Shown here: piece by piece, positions 7,720 to 16,922 of the stretch
Layout: each line of letters starts with the position of its first letter
How positions within the stretch are numbered: the stretch's first letter is position 1
NCBI RefSeq assembly: GCF_900117455.1
Contig: NZ_FPHO01000003.1
Span: forward strand, 2,322,501 to 2,386,500
Reading direction: 5' to 3'
From: Hyphomicrobium sp. CS1GBMeth3
GTDB lineage: Bacteria > Pseudomonadota > Alphaproteobacteria > Rhizobiales > Hyphomicrobiaceae
DNA: 64,000 nt
Position numbers and translations under genes: made by a program
Notes under the pieces: model-generated
Database searches by the model: none
The model's input: only the letters and a program-made list of their open reading frames with translations
What the model was told of the DNA's origin: nothing

Positions 7720-7760
7720 TCGGCGCTGCGCCTTGCGCGCGCTCGTAATCGCAGGGGGAT

Positions 7761-7799
7761 ATCCGCCCGGCGCCGTTCTTGGCGTTCGGGCGGATTTAC
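7761..7799 (+). terminator. Terminator after rpmJ
   Basis: Stem ATCCGCCCG/CGGGCGGAT (7761-7769/7787-7795) with an inner CGCC/GGCG pair, followed by a short TTTACTT tract. Confidence 0.7.
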
Positions 7800-7862
7800 T
7801 TGTCTGAATGCGCCGATCACGCGCCTTTGACGGCGCCGGCCGCGCCCCCTATCTTTTCTGCC

Positions 7863-8549
7863 ATGACAAGATACCCGCTCTCGCGCCGTGCTGGCGCCCT
7901 TACGCTGATAGCGCTGACCACGGTGCTGCTGTTGCCCGCCGATGTTCGCAGCCAGACGCCACCTGAGGCCGCGCCTCCGGCACCGAAAGCCGTGCCACGT
8001 CCCGAAGGCCGCCCGGCGGAGAAGGCTCCCCCCGAGCAGCCGCCGGTTGTCCAGTCGCCTGAGCAGCACGCAAAGCTTCTCGACGAGCTTTATACACGCC
8101 TCGCGACCGCGCCCGACGAAACGACGGCCAATCAGATCGCGAACGCCATCGAGCAACTCTGGCAGCACTCCGGCAGCGCAACGGCGGATCTTCTCGTCGC
8201 CCGCGCCGTGGCGGCGGCGGAAGCCGAGAACCGCGCTCTGGCAATGAAGCTCCTCAACGCAGCGGTCGAGCTGCAACCCGACTTCACCGAAGCCTGGAGC
8301 CGTCGCGCGTATCTTTACTACATGGACAACGACTACAAGCGCGCGCTCGGTGACCTGCGTCGCGTGCTTGCGCTCGACCCGCGCCATTTCAAGGCGCTCG
8401 AAGGTCTCGGCAACCTTCTCCAGCAGCTCGGTGAGAAGAAAGCCGCGCTCGAAGCCTACGAGGCGGTACTCAAGGTGCACCCGCATTTGCCGGATGCCCG
8501 CAAGGCGCGCGACGATCTCAACGTTGAGATCGACGGCCAGGGGATTTAA
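7863..8549 (+). CDS. Periplasmic tetratricopeptide-repeat protein
   Basis: 228 aa. Residues ~1-30 form a signal peptide (RRAGALTLIALTTVLLLPA), followed by a Pro/Ala-rich linker (~32-65). Tandem TPR motifs follow from ~residue 110 to 215, for example the helix pairs around AEAENRALAMKLLNAAVELQPDF, DNDYKRALGDLRRVLALDP and GEKKAALEAYEAVLKVHPHL. TPRs bind other proteins; partner and process are unknown. An upstream in-frame ATG (7779) lies within the rpmJ terminator, so 7863 is the better start. Confidence 0.8.
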   Translation: MTRYPLSRRAGALTLIALTTVLLLPADVRSQTPPEAAPPAPKAVPRPEGRPAEKAPPEQPPVVQSPEQHAKLLDELYTRLATAPDETTANQIANAIEQLWQHSGSATADLLVARAVAAAEAENRALAMKLLNAAVELQPDFTEAWSRRAYLYYMDNDYKRALGDLRRVLALDPRHFKALEGLGNLLQQLGEKKAALEAYEAVLKVHPHLPDARKARDDLNVEIDGQGI

Positions 8550-8576
8550 GCGTCCGTCACTTGGGTACGACCAACC

Positions 8577-8608
8577 CTGCCAGGCGGAAGCAAGCTTCCG
8601 CCTGGCAG
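8577..8608. terminator. Perfect 14-bp inverted repeat between convergent genes
   Basis: CTGCCAGGCGGAAG (8577-8590) and its exact complement (8595-8608) with a CAAG loop. No T-run follows on either strand. It separates the TPR gene from the methyltransferase gene, so it may act as a two-way transcription barrier. Confidence 0.55.
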
Positions 8609-8621
8609 CGGGGGGAGGCGT

Positions 8622-9569
8622 CTAGGCTGCTTTTTTGCAGGACGCGCCGATACAAGCCACGTGGCGGTGATCGGTTCCGCAGCAGCCTCCGAGAACGCTG
8701 AGGTGCGGGAAGCGTTGGCGCAGCGCGCGGTACTGCCTGCCAAGCTCGTCAGGATTGCCAGCGTCGAGTTCGGTTGCCGCGTCGAGTTCGGCATGACTGC
8801 GCCGGGACGCGTTCGCGCGCAGACCCTTGAGACGCGAGATCCACGATCCACCCTGCGCCAGCGAGTTCTCGAAGTGTGTCGGGTGCGCGCAATTGATCAT
8901 GTAGTACGTCGGTCCGCCGTTGGTTGCCGCATCGACAGCCTCGATCGCATGAGCGAGGGTTTCTCCAGTCGGCAGCATCCCGTCTGTCTCAAGCGTAAAC
9001 GAGATCGCCACGGGTATGCTGAGAGATCGAGCCGCCCGCGCGATACCCACGGCTTCGTTGACGTTGGTAAGCGTATAAGCCGAGACCATGTCCGCGCCGC
9101 TTTCGGCGAACACACGGATCTGCTCGCGATGGTAGGCCTCGGCGTCGGCAGCGTCCATGACCTGTCCGGCGATATAGCCGTCGCCGCGCGGTCCGATGGC
9201 ACCGCTGACGACCATGGGAAAGTCGCGCGTTTCATGGGCCGCCCTGAGCTCGGCCATCAGGGAGATGGCCTCGCGATTGCCGGCGGCGAGCGCCGCGGCT
9301 GAGTATCCGAGCTTGCGGCCCCAGTCCGGATTTGCACGCCAAGTCGGCGAGTCGAGCACGAAGCCGAAGCCATTGCGGCGCGCCGTTTCGATGTACGGCA
9401 CGTAGTACCGTCGTAGCGTCTCCCGTCCCTCCTGGGTCCGTAGCAGATCGAACGCGGCGAAATGGGGCAGTTCGATACCTTCGTGATAGATCAGCGTTGT
9501 CTCGAGCCCCCCGTCGCTGAGAAAGATGCCGCCGCTGAGCTGGGGCAGCTGGTGCCGGTATTTCGTCAT
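8622..9569 (-). CDS. Homocysteine S-methyltransferase family protein
   Basis: 315-aa zinc-dependent methyltransferase of the MmuM/BHMT family, which moves a methyl group from S-methylmethionine, betaine or a similar donor to homocysteine. The N-terminal LSDGGLET, the INCAHP segment with the first zinc Cys, and the C-terminal GGCCGTD with the paired zinc Cys are present. The donor is not predictable from the sequence alone. The ATG at 9569 (MTKYRHQLPQ) is preferred: longer forms would run through the divergent promoter region shared with the TetR gene. Confidence 0.85.
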   Translation of the reverse strand: MTKYRHQLPQLSGGIFLSDGGLETTLIYHEGIELPHFAAFDLLRTQEGRETLRRYYVPYIETARRNGFGFVLDSPTWRANPDWGRKLGYSAAALAAGNREAISLMAELRAAHETRDFPMVVSGAIGPRGDGYIAGQVMDAADAEAYHREQIRVFAESGADMVSAYTLTNVNEAVGIARAARSLSIPVAISFTLETDGMLPTGETLAHAIEAVDAATNGGPTYYMINCAHPTHFENSLAQGGSWISRLKGLRANASRRSHAELDAATELDAGNPDELGRQYRALRQRFPHLSVLGGCCGTDHRHVACIGASCKKAA

Positions 9570-9794
9570 GACGCTAGCTCCAAAAAAGCTAAAAGGATGC
9601 GGTCTATTCAGCGTACCGCCGATGGCGGATTTGATACGTGGGCGGTGCAATTGCCGATAGCCGACCCGCGGTACAGTGACGTGGAATTTATTTTTATCTT
9701 CCAAGACAGTGCCTTAGCCTATATCTGCCGTGGACCGGGCCCCATCCATCGCGCTTGCGCTGTCGTGTCAACTCGACCAGCGGTACACTTGGCC

Positions 9795-10433
9795 ATGCTG
9801 ACCGAAGCACCGAAGAAGGGAGGGGATACGCGTGAGCGACTGCTTCAGCTCGCGGAGGCCGCGGTGCTGGAAAAGGGCTTTGGGGCCACCTCGATCGAAG
9901 AGCTGATCGCCGCGGCGGGCATCACCAAAAGCGGCTTCTTCTATCACTTCAAGGACAAGACCGAACTCGCGCGCGTCCTGCTTGAGCGCTACATCGCCCA
10001 CGAGGAGGCGATTTTCGACGAGCTGTTCGCGCGCGCTGACGAGCTGAACGAGGATCCACTGCACGGCTTCCTCGTCGCGCTGCGCATGCTGGCCGAGATG
10101 ATGGGCGATCTCCCCAATGGCCACCCCGGCTGCCTGGTCGCGGCATACTGTTATCAAGATCGTATGTTCGACCAGCACGTCCGCACACTGAACGCCGAGG
10201 CCGTGCTAAACTGGCGTCGGCGGTTCCGCGAACGGCTGGACCGCATTGCTGCCCGCTATCCGCCCCGCATCACCGTCGACCTCGACGATCTCGCGGACAT
10301 GCTGTCCGCCGTTGCCGACGGCGGCATCATCCTTGTGAAGGTGTTGAAGGATAAGGACGCGCTACCGCGCCAGGTGATGCTGTACCGGGAGTTCGTTCGC
10401 GCGGTGTTTCTCGGCGCAGGCCCCGGTCCGTGA
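9795..10433 (+). CDS. TetR/AcrR family transcriptional regulator
   Basis: 212 aa. The N-terminal helix-turn-helix spans ~residues 10-58 (ERLLQLAEAAVLEKGFGATS...ITKSGFFYHFKDKTEL), where the KSGFFYHFKDK recognition helix is typical. The C-terminal half is a ligand-binding and dimer domain with two Cys (GCLVAAYCYQD). It is divergent from the methyltransferase gene and convergent with kup. The inducer is unknown. The ATG at 9795 gives the normal short N-terminal arm. Confidence 0.85.
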   Translation: MLTEAPKKGGDTRERLLQLAEAAVLEKGFGATSIEELIAAAGITKSGFFYHFKDKTELARVLLERYIAHEEAIFDELFARADELNEDPLHGFLVALRMLAEMMGDLPNGHPGCLVAAYCYQDRMFDQHVRTLNAEAVLNWRRRFRERLDRIAARYPPRITVDLDDLADMLSAVADGGIILVKVLKDKDALPRQVMLYREFVRAVFLGAGPGP

Positions 10434-10461
10434 GAGTGTCGCGGCGCGCGGCAGCGATGGT

Positions 10462-12369
10462 TCAGACCGCGACCTGCGTGCCGACCTCGACCACGCGGTC
10501 CGTCGGGATCTTGAAGTAGGTTGTGGCATCCTCCGCGGTCCGTGCCAGCCAGATGAAGAGCCGCTCCTGCCAGCGCGGCATCTCGGAGCGCGTCGTCGGC
10601 CGCAACGAGCGGCGCGACAGGAAGAACGACGTCGAGCCGATGTCGATGTTGAGATCCTTGCGCCGGCAGCTGTCGAGGATTTTCGGAATGCTCGGCGTCT
10701 CCATGAATCCATAGGACGCGATGATGCGGACGAAGGTCTCGTTCGATCGATCGATCTCGACCCGCTCGTGGCGCGGTACGCGCGGTGTCTCCTGGGTGCG
10801 GATCGAGAGGATGAGGTTTCGCTCATGCAGAACACGGTTGTGCTTGAGATTATGCATGAGCGCCGTCGGCGCGTAGTTGACGTCAGCCGAAAGGAAGATG
10901 GCAGTCCCCGGCACACGCGTCGGTGGCTTCGATTCGAGCTTGCGCACCAGCCAGTCGAGATCCGCCTCGTTGCGTCGCGTGAGCTTGGTCAGGATTCCGG
11001 TACCCTTGACCCACGTGAGCATCACAGTGCTGAGCACGGCTGCGATGAGGAGCGGGAACCATGCGCCTTCGAACAGCTTCATGATGTTGGCCGTGAAGAA
11101 CGTCTGCTCGATAAAGAGCAGGGGTGCCAGCAACGCCGCGACCTTCCAGAGTGGCCAGCGCCAGTATTTCCAGATCACGAAGAAGGCCATCAGGCTGTCG
11201 ATGATGAGGGCGGCTGTGACGGAGACACCATAAGCGCCAGCAAGGTTCGACGAGCTCTTGAACGTGATGACGGCGAACACCGTGGCGATCATCAGAAGCC
11301 AGTTGACGCGTGGCAGATAGATCTGCCCCGCCATGGCCTCGGACGTATGCCGGATGGCGAAGCGCGGTAGAAGGCCGAGCTGGACGGCCTGTCGCGCCAA
11401 TGAGAAGGCGCCGGTAATGACGGCTTGGCTTGCCACCACGGTGGCGGCTGTCGCAAGGACCACCATCGGTACCAGAGCCCACTCGGGATAGAGCAGGTAG
11501 AAGGGGTTTTCGAGGGCGGCGGCATCGTTGAGCACGAGAGCCCCCTGGCCGAGGTAGTTGAGCATCAAGGCCGGAAACACAAACCCGAGCCAACCGGCCT
11601 GAATGGGCTTGCGGCCGAAATGGCCGAGGTCAGTGTAGAGCGCTTCCGCACCGGTCACGGCGAGGAAAACAAGGCCGAGCACAGTGAGTCCAAGAAGGCC
11701 GTGCGTCGCCATGAACTTGATGCCGTACCACGGATTGAGTGCGGCGAAGACGGCCGGATTGTCGAAGATATGCAGAAGGCCGCCGACCGCCATCGCGATA
11801 AACCAGATGACGGTTATGGGGCCGAAGAACTGCGCGACGCGTTCCGTGCCGTGGGACTGCACGGAAAACAGCGTGATGATGATGATAAGTGCGATCGGCA
11901 CGATCCAGGGCTCAAGCATCGGCGAGGCGAGCGACAGTCCTTCAACCGCAGAGAGCACCGAGATCGCCGGTGTGATGACCGCGTCGCCATAGAAAAACGA
12001 GGCGCCGGCGATGCCGAGCCCGAGCAACAGCGGCGAGCTTCGCTTGGCGACGGACTGGCCAAGCGCCATCAGCGCGAACGTGCCACCTTCACCCTTGTTG
12101 TCCGCGCGCAAGAGCACGATCACGTACTTCAGCGTTACGATCAGGATGAGCGCCCAGAAGATGAGCGACAGCACGCCAAATACGGCTTCGGTATTAGCCG
12201 GGCTGCCGCCGCTCGCGGCGCGCACCGCCTCACGGAAGGCATAGAGCGGGCTCGTGCCGATGTCGCCGAAGACGACACCGATTGAGCCAACAAGGAGAAA
12301 CCAGAACCGTTTGTCGAGCGAGCCCTCTTCAGTTTCGCTGCCCGCTTCCCCAGTCTTAGCGCTTGCCAC
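10462..12369 (-). CDS. kup: Low-affinity potassium transporter Kup
   Basis: 635-aa K+/H+ symporter of the KUP/HAK/KT family. The signature GVVFGDIGTSPLYAF lies in the first membrane helix, about twelve hydrophobic segments cover residues ~25-470, and a C-terminal soluble domain (~residues 480-635) follows, as in the family. It would take up potassium under normal ion conditions. The start is GTG (12369), which gives a short acidic cytosolic N terminus before helix 1. It is monocistronic. Confidence 0.95.
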   Translation of the reverse strand: MASAKTGEAGSETEEGSLDKRFWFLLVGSIGVVFGDIGTSPLYAFREAVRAASGGSPANTEAVFGVLSLIFWALILIVTLKYVIVLLRADNKGEGGTFALMALGQSVAKRSSPLLLGLGIAGASFFYGDAVITPAISVLSAVEGLSLASPMLEPWIVPIALIIIITLFSVQSHGTERVAQFFGPITVIWFIAMAVGGLLHIFDNPAVFAALNPWYGIKFMATHGLLGLTVLGLVFLAVTGAEALYTDLGHFGRKPIQAGWLGFVFPALMLNYLGQGALVLNDAAALENPFYLLYPEWALVPMVVLATAATVVASQAVITGAFSLARQAVQLGLLPRFAIRHTSEAMAGQIYLPRVNWLLMIATVFAVITFKSSSNLAGAYGVSVTAALIIDSLMAFFVIWKYWRWPLWKVAALLAPLLFIEQTFFTANIMKLFEGAWFPLLIAAVLSTVMLTWVKGTGILTKLTRRNEADLDWLVRKLESKPPTRVPGTAIFLSADVNYAPTALMHNLKHNRVLHERNLILSIRTQETPRVPRHERVEIDRSNETFVRIIASYGFMETPSIPKILDSCRRKDLNIDIGSTSFFLSRRSLRPTTRSEMPRWQERLFIWLARTAEDATTYFKIPTDRVVEVGTQVAV

Positions 12370-12507
12370 CGATCTGGCCTCTTGTAACTGCTTTGCCGCA
12401 GAGCAGCGAAGTTCCGCGGCTTATACCCCCGTTCGGGCGTGCTCGTAACCGGACAAATTCAACGCCCAAGCCGAGGTTTCGGCTTGACACCGCGACATCT
12501 GTGCAAC

Positions 12508-12912
12508 CTAGCGCTTGGCCTCTGAGGCGCCGCCCGGCCAGTTGTCGCGCATCCAGCGCGCGAGCCCATTCTCGTCGATCTCGCCTGCCGCGAGACCCTG
12601 TATGATCACGACCGCCTCGGCGTTATCCGCTACGAAGTCGATGCCGTTGAGCCCAAGGAAAGTGATGGCCGACAGAAGGGTCGCGCGCTTGTTGCCGTCG
12701 ACGAACGGATGGTTCTTAGCGACACTGAACGCATAGGCAGCCGCGAGCGCGGCGAGATCCGTCTCCCCGTACGTCCATTTGTTTCTGGGACGGTCGAGCG
12801 CCGATTCCAACATACCGGCATCGCGGACGCCGGGAGGCCCGCCGAACTCGCGCAGTTGCTCGTCGTGGAAGGCGATAACTAGCTCGGGAAAGAGCCAAAC
12901 AGGCTCGCTCAC
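12508..12912 (-). CDS. doc: Death-on-curing (Doc) type toxin, Fic fold
   Basis: 134 aa. The Fic/Doc core motif HPFVDGNKRA begins at His68 and matches HxFx(D/N)GNKR, the Doc active site that phosphorylates EF-Tu and halts translation in the P1 prototype. The N-terminal FPELVIAFHDEQLREFGGPPGVRD segment is typical of chromosomal Doc proteins. It starts with GTG, which overlaps the antitoxin stop codon by four bases (GTGA), so the two are translationally coupled with antitoxin first. Active-site residues are intact. Confidence 0.9.
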   Translation of the reverse strand: MSEPVWLFPELVIAFHDEQLREFGGPPGVRDAGMLESALDRPRNKWTYGETDLAALAAAYAFSVAKNHPFVDGNKRATLLSAITFLGLNGIDFVADNAEAVVIIQGLAAGEIDENGLARWMRDNWPGGASEAKR

Positions 12913-13130
12913 TTGGCAAGCTCGGTGAGCGCCGCCCGGTAGGTCTTCATTGCCTTGCGGGCGATTTCCAACCCGTGCTCAAGGTCCGGAACATAACGGG
13001 AGATCTTGATCCCGTCGGGCGTTTCAGTGACCAGCACTTCATCGCCCTGGGACAGGCCAAGGCGCGCCAGCAGCTCCTTCGGCAGGATCAGCCCCGTCGA
13101 ATTGCCGATTTTCTTGATTTCGAGCTTCAT
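12909..13130 (-). CDS. AbrB/MazE-type (SpoVT-AbrB) antitoxin of the Doc toxin
   Basis: 73 aa. The N-terminal ~45 residues are a SpoVT/AbrB swapped-hairpin DNA-binding domain (MKLEIKKIGNSTGLILPKEL, then GDEVLVTETPDGIKI). The C-terminal helix (EHGLEIARKAMKTYRAALTE) should wrap the toxin. This pairs an AbrB-type antitoxin with a Doc toxin instead of the classical Phd, a combination often seen in chromosomes. GGAG lies nine bases before the ATG. Two palindromes directly upstream are likely its operators. Confidence 0.9.
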   Translation of the reverse strand: MKLEIKKIGNSTGLILPKELLARLGLSQGDEVLVTETPDGIKISRYVPDLEHGLEIARKAMKTYRAALTELAK

Positions 13131-13141
13131 GGCTGTTCGCT

Positions 13142-13176
13142 CCGTCTGCGTTATACAAAACGTATAACGCAGACGG
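13142..13176. promoter_or_regulatory. TA operator 1: 15-bp-arm perfect palindrome
   Basis: Arms 13142-13156 and 13162-13176 are exact complements around AAAAC, with core GTTATAC-N5-GTATAAC. It lies between the antitoxin Shine-Dalgarno and its promoter, so bound antitoxin would block transcription. Confidence 0.8.
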
Positions 13177-13180
13177 CAGA

Positions 13181-13201
13181 CGTTATACAGCGCGTATAAC
13201 G
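13181..13201. promoter_or_regulatory. TA operator 2: second copy of the core palindrome
   Basis: CGTTATAC-N5-GTATAACG repeats the core of operator 1 with a different spacer (AGCGC). The centres are 32 bp apart, about three helical turns, so two dimers would sit on the same DNA face. Confidence 0.8.
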
Positions 13202-13216
13202 ACGCTAAGCCCGCGG

Positions 13217-15085
13217 CTAAGCCACGGCGCGGTCCATGGCCTCCAACTCGTCGATCATGCCCTCGATGACCTTGAGCCCCTTGCTCCAGAACGCCGGGTC
13301 GGTAGCGTCGAGCCCGAATGGGCGCAGCAACTCGGAGTGGTGCTTCGAGCCGCCAGCTTTGAGGAGGTCGAAGTACTTCGTCACGAAGCCCGGGTGAGCC
13401 TCCTGGTAGAGCCCGTAGAGCGAGTTCACGAGGCAATCGCCGAACGCGTACGCGTAGACGTAGAACGGCGAGTTGATGAAGTGCGGGATATACGCCCAGT
13501 ACACCTCGTAACCGGGCTTGAGCGCGATTGCCGGGCCCAGGCTCTCGCCCTGTACCTCGAGCCAGAAGCCGTTGATCTGGTCACTGGTCAGCTCGCCCTT
13601 GCGGCGCGCCTCGTGCACCCTGCGCTCGAACTGGTAGAACGCGATCTGACGTACGACCGTGTTCAGCATGTCCTCGACCTTGCCGGCGATCATCGCCTTC
13701 TTCTCGCGCGGGCTCTTGGTGTTCGCGAGCAGCGCGCGGAAGGTCAGCATCTCGCCGAACACGGACGCCGTCTCGGCGAGCGTAAGCGGCGTCGGCGCCA
13801 GCAGCGGTCCCTGATCGCGTGCCAGCATCTGGTGCACGCCGTGGCCAAGCTCGTGCGCGAGAGTCATCACGTCGCGCGGCTTGCCCTGATAGTTCATCAG
13901 CACATAGGGGTGTACCGAAGGTACGGTGGCGGCAGAGAAGGCGCCCTGCGTCTTGCCCTCGCGTAAAGGCGCATCGATCCAGCGCTTGTCGAAAAACTCC
14001 TTGGCAACGCTGGCCATGTCGGGCGCGAACGCGCCGTAGGCGTCGAGCACGATGCTCTCGGCCTCGGCCCAGGTGAAGATCTGCTCCGGCTTGTCGGGCA
14101 GCGGCGCGTTGCGGTCCCAGTGAGAGAGCGTCTCCATGCCGAGCCAGCGCGCCTTCATGGCGTAATAGCGGTGCGACAGCTTCGGATAGGCTTCGCGCAC
14201 GCTGGCGACGAGCGCGTCGACCACCGGCGCCTCCACACGGTTGGCGAGGTGGCGGCTGTCCGCGACATCCTTGAAGCCGCGCCAGCGGTCGGAGATTTCC
14301 TTGTCCTTGGCCAGCGTATTGGTGATCAGCGTGAAGAGGCGGATGTTGTCCTTGAACACCTTGGACAGCGCATCGGCCGCCGCGTGTCGGCGCGGCTCCG
14401 CGGGATCCGACAGCAGGTTCAGCGTTGCTTCGAGCGCCAGCGGCGCGGGCTCGCCGGTCACCTCGAAACGCAAACCCGTCATCGTCTCGCTGAACAAACG
14501 GTTGAAGGCGCCGCGTCCAGTTTGACCTTTCTCCGTGAAGAGCTGCTCGATCTTCTCATCGAGCTGATAGGGCTTCTCCTTGCGCAGGTCCTCGAGCCAC
14601 GGCTTGTAACGAGCCAGCGCCGGCACGCCCACGGCCGCTTCGAGCGCCGCCTCGTCGATCTGGTTCAGCTCCAGCTCAAAGAAAATGAGGTCGGTCGAGA
14701 TGGCGGTCAGCTTCTCGGAGATGTCGCCGTAGAACTTGGCGCGCGCCGGATCGGCCTGGTTCGCCGCATAGAGAAGGCCCGCGTAGGAGCCGAGCTTGCC
14801 CATCAGATCCGACAGTTGCTCATAGGCCGCGATCGCTCCCGCGAGTTCAGCGCCGTCCGTCGTGAGCCCGGCAAGCTTGCCCTGGTAGGTCTCCTTGATG
14901 CGCTTTGCCTCCGCGGCCGCGCGGTCGAGATCCGTGGCGACGGCAGGATCGTCGAGGCCCTTGTAGAGGTCCGAAAGATCCCACTCCGGAACCGGGCCCA
15001 AATCCCGCGCTTCTGTTCCCTGTCCGCTCGGGGCTTTCGCAATGGCGAGGTCCGAAACGAGGGGCGCGCGCGAGATCGGCGTCAT
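13217..15085 (-). CDS. pepF: M3 family oligoendopeptidase (PepF-like)
   Basis: 622-aa cytoplasmic zinc metallopeptidase of the M3B family, cutting short peptides. The zinc motif HELGH is in MTLAHELGHGVHQM, and the third ligand Glu is about 25 residues downstream in LTLAETASVFGEM. The VPEWDLSDLYKG start and PSVHPYVLMNYQGKPRDV are typical. I chose the ATG at 15085 because GGAG lies six bases upstream; an earlier in-frame start at 15154 lacks this. Confidence 0.93.
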   Translation of the reverse strand: MTPISRAPLVSDLAIAKAPSGQGTEARDLGPVPEWDLSDLYKGLDDPAVATDLDRAAAEAKRIKETYQGKLAGLTTDGAELAGAIAAYEQLSDLMGKLGSYAGLLYAANQADPARAKFYGDISEKLTAISTDLIFFELELNQIDEAALEAAVGVPALARYKPWLEDLRKEKPYQLDEKIEQLFTEKGQTGRGAFNRLFSETMTGLRFEVTGEPAPLALEATLNLLSDPAEPRRHAAADALSKVFKDNIRLFTLITNTLAKDKEISDRWRGFKDVADSRHLANRVEAPVVDALVASVREAYPKLSHRYYAMKARWLGMETLSHWDRNAPLPDKPEQIFTWAEAESIVLDAYGAFAPDMASVAKEFFDKRWIDAPLREGKTQGAFSAATVPSVHPYVLMNYQGKPRDVMTLAHELGHGVHQMLARDQGPLLAPTPLTLAETASVFGEMLTFRALLANTKSPREKKAMIAGKVEDMLNTVVRQIAFYQFERRVHEARRKGELTSDQINGFWLEVQGESLGPAIALKPGYEVYWAYIPHFINSPFYVYAYAFGDCLVNSLYGLYQEAHPGFVTKYFDLLKAGGSKHHSELLRPFGLDATDPAFWSKGLKVIEGMIDELEAMDRAVA

Positions 15086-15416
15086 CTTGAGCTCCAGTGA
15101 TTGGGGAAATGAACCGTTAATTTGCGGGCTCCCGGCTGCGAGTTCAAGCACCAAGAGGCCGCCGCGCCGAGCCAGCGGGTCCAGCCGGCGCCCCCCAGGC
15201 GCGAGAGGGCCGGAAAAAGCCAGAGGTTACCGGATTTAACTCCTCGCCCGATGCGCTGATCGAAAAAGGTTCAAGGTGGGCTTATTCGCAAGAGCTTGTT
15301 TACCGTTGTGCGGCAATCATCCTCTCGTCGAGTTGCCGGTCGTGCTGCTGCCTCAAGCAGGCGCGCATCCTTTTTGGACCGGGCAATACAGTAGTTCGTG
15401 TTGTGTACGAGTGACC
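15086..15416. other. Divergent intergenic region pepF / sigma-54 activator
   Basis: About 330 bases with no gene that I can support. It must hold both promoters; I saw no clear sigma-54 -24/-12 site or terminator. Confidence 0.3.
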
Positions 15417-16922
15417 ATGGCAAAGCGTATCCTTATCGTCGACGACGATCCCGCTCAGCGCCGCATTCTCGAAGAGACGGTCAAGCGCTTCGGCTTTGAA
15501 ACCCGCGTCGTACCCTCGGGCGAACAGGCGCTCGAGGTGCTGGAAGGCCCGGACCGCGCCACCGTCTCCCTCGTGCTTCTGGATCTCGTGATGCCGGGCG
15601 TTGGCGGCATGGGCGTTCTGGAGCACCTGAAAGGCAAGGCGGCACCACCGATCATCGTGCTGACCGCCAACGGCTCGGTCGATACGGCCATCAACGCCAT
15701 CAAGCTCGGCGCCGTCGACTTCGTGATCAAGCCCGCGTCCCCGGAGCGGCTCGAGGTTTCGATGAAGAGCGCCATGAAGATCGAGGCGTTGTCCGATGAG
15801 ATCCTACGCCTCAGGAAGAAGTCCGAAGGCACGCTGACGTTCGACGACCTCATCATTCGCGGCGATGGCATGCAGCGCGTCATCGCGCTCGGCAAGCGCG
15901 CGGCCGCCTCCACGATCCCCGTGCTCATCGAAGGCGAGAGCGGCGTCGGCAAGGAGCTGATCGCGCGCGCCATCCAGGGCGAGAGCGAGCGCGCTGGGCG
16001 CCCGTTCGTCACCGTCAACTGCGGCGCCATTCCGGAGAATCTCGTCGAGAGCATCCTGTTCGGCCACGAAAAGGGTGCCTTCACCGGCGCCGTGGACAAG
16101 CGCATCGGCAAGTTCCAGGAGGCCGACGGCGGCACGCTGTTCCTCGACGAGGTGGGTGAGCTGCCGCTCGAAGCGCAGGTCAAGCTGCTCCGTGCGCTGC
16201 AAGAAGGCGAGATCGACCCCGTCGGCGGCAAGAAGCCGATCAAGGTCAACTTCCGCCTGATCTCCGCCACCAATCGCGACATGATCCAGCTCGTGAAGGA
16301 CGGCCGCTTTCGCGAGGATCTCTATTACCGTCTCAACGTCTTCCCGATCTGGGTGCCGCCGCTCCGCGAGCGCAGCGAGGACATCCCCGATCTCGCACGT
16401 CATTTCCTGGCGCGTTTCGCAGCTGAGGAAGGCAAGCGCGTCTCCGGCTTTACCGACGAGGCCATGCGCCTGCTCATGACCTACGAGTGGCCGGGCAACG
16501 TTCGCCAGCTCGAGAATGCGATCTTCCGCGCTGTGGTGCTGGCTGACGGCGCCGAGCTCACGGTGGCGGAGTTCCCGCAGATCGCGGCTCACGTGAAGGG
16601 CTTCACGGCCGAGATCCCGCCCGTGCCTGCCGGGCTGCAGAAGCCCGCGGCTTACACGGGGCCCGCGCTGCTGGGCGCCGAAGATACCGTCCCGCAGACG
16701 GTCGAGGTGCGCCCGACGTCCGGATCGTCCGCCCTCGGCATTCCGGCCGTCACCGAGAGCGGTGAGATCCGCGCTCTCGAGGACATCGAGGCCGACATGA
16801 TCCGCCTCGCGCTCGGTCGCTACCGCGGCCACATGACGGAGGTGGCCAAGCGGCTCAAGATCGGCCGCTCGACGCTCTACCGGAAGATGCAGGAGTACGG
16901 GCTCGAGCCGCGCGTCAACTGA
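15417..16922 (+). CDS. Sigma-54-dependent response regulator (NtrC family)
   Basis: 501 aa. Receiver domain ~1-120 (VDDD pocket, phosphoacceptor Asp56 in LVLLDLVMPG). The AAA+ domain ~145-385 has Walker A GESGVGKE, the sigma-54 contact loop GAFTGA, Walker B GTLFLDEVGE and the ERSEDIP segment. A ~70-residue Pro-rich linker follows, then a Fis-type helix-turn-helix (LGRYRGHMTEVAKRLKIGRS). All residues needed for ATPase activity and sigma-54 activation are present. No sensor kinase is adjacent. It precedes cell-wall enzymes, but a functional link is only suggested by position. Start chosen at MAKRILIVDDD. Confidence 0.93.
   Translation: MAKRILIVDDDPAQRRILEETVKRFGFETRVVPSGEQALEVLEGPDRATVSLVLLDLVMPGVGGMGVLEHLKGKAAPPIIVLTANGSVDTAINAIKLGAVDFVIKPASPERLEVSMKSAMKIEALSDEILRLRKKSEGTLTFDDLIIRGDGMQRVIALGKRAAASTIPVLIEGESGVGKELIARAIQGESERAGRPFVTVNCGAIPENLVESILFGHEKGAFTGAVDKRIGKFQEADGGTLFLDEVGELPLEAQVKLLRALQEGEIDPVGGKKPIKVNFRLISATNRDMIQLVKDGRFREDLYYRLNVFPIWVPPLRERSEDIPDLARHFLARFAAEEGKRVSGFTDEAMRLLMTYEWPGNVRQLENAIFRAVVLADGAELTVAEFPQIAAHVKGFTAEIPPVPAGLQKPAAYTGPALLGAEDTVPQTVEVRPTSGSSALGIPAVTESGEIRALEDIEADMIRLALGRYRGHMTEVAKRLKIGRSTLYRKMQEYGLEPRVN

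Noticed and set aside
9575..9605. GCTAAAAGG, reminiscent of SAM-II riboswitches
   Set aside because: It is on the plus strand, while the methyltransferase gene reads minus; the rest of the aptamer is absent.
11425..12285. 286-codon frame opposite kup
   Set aside because: Highly charged composition typical of an antisense frame of a membrane protein.
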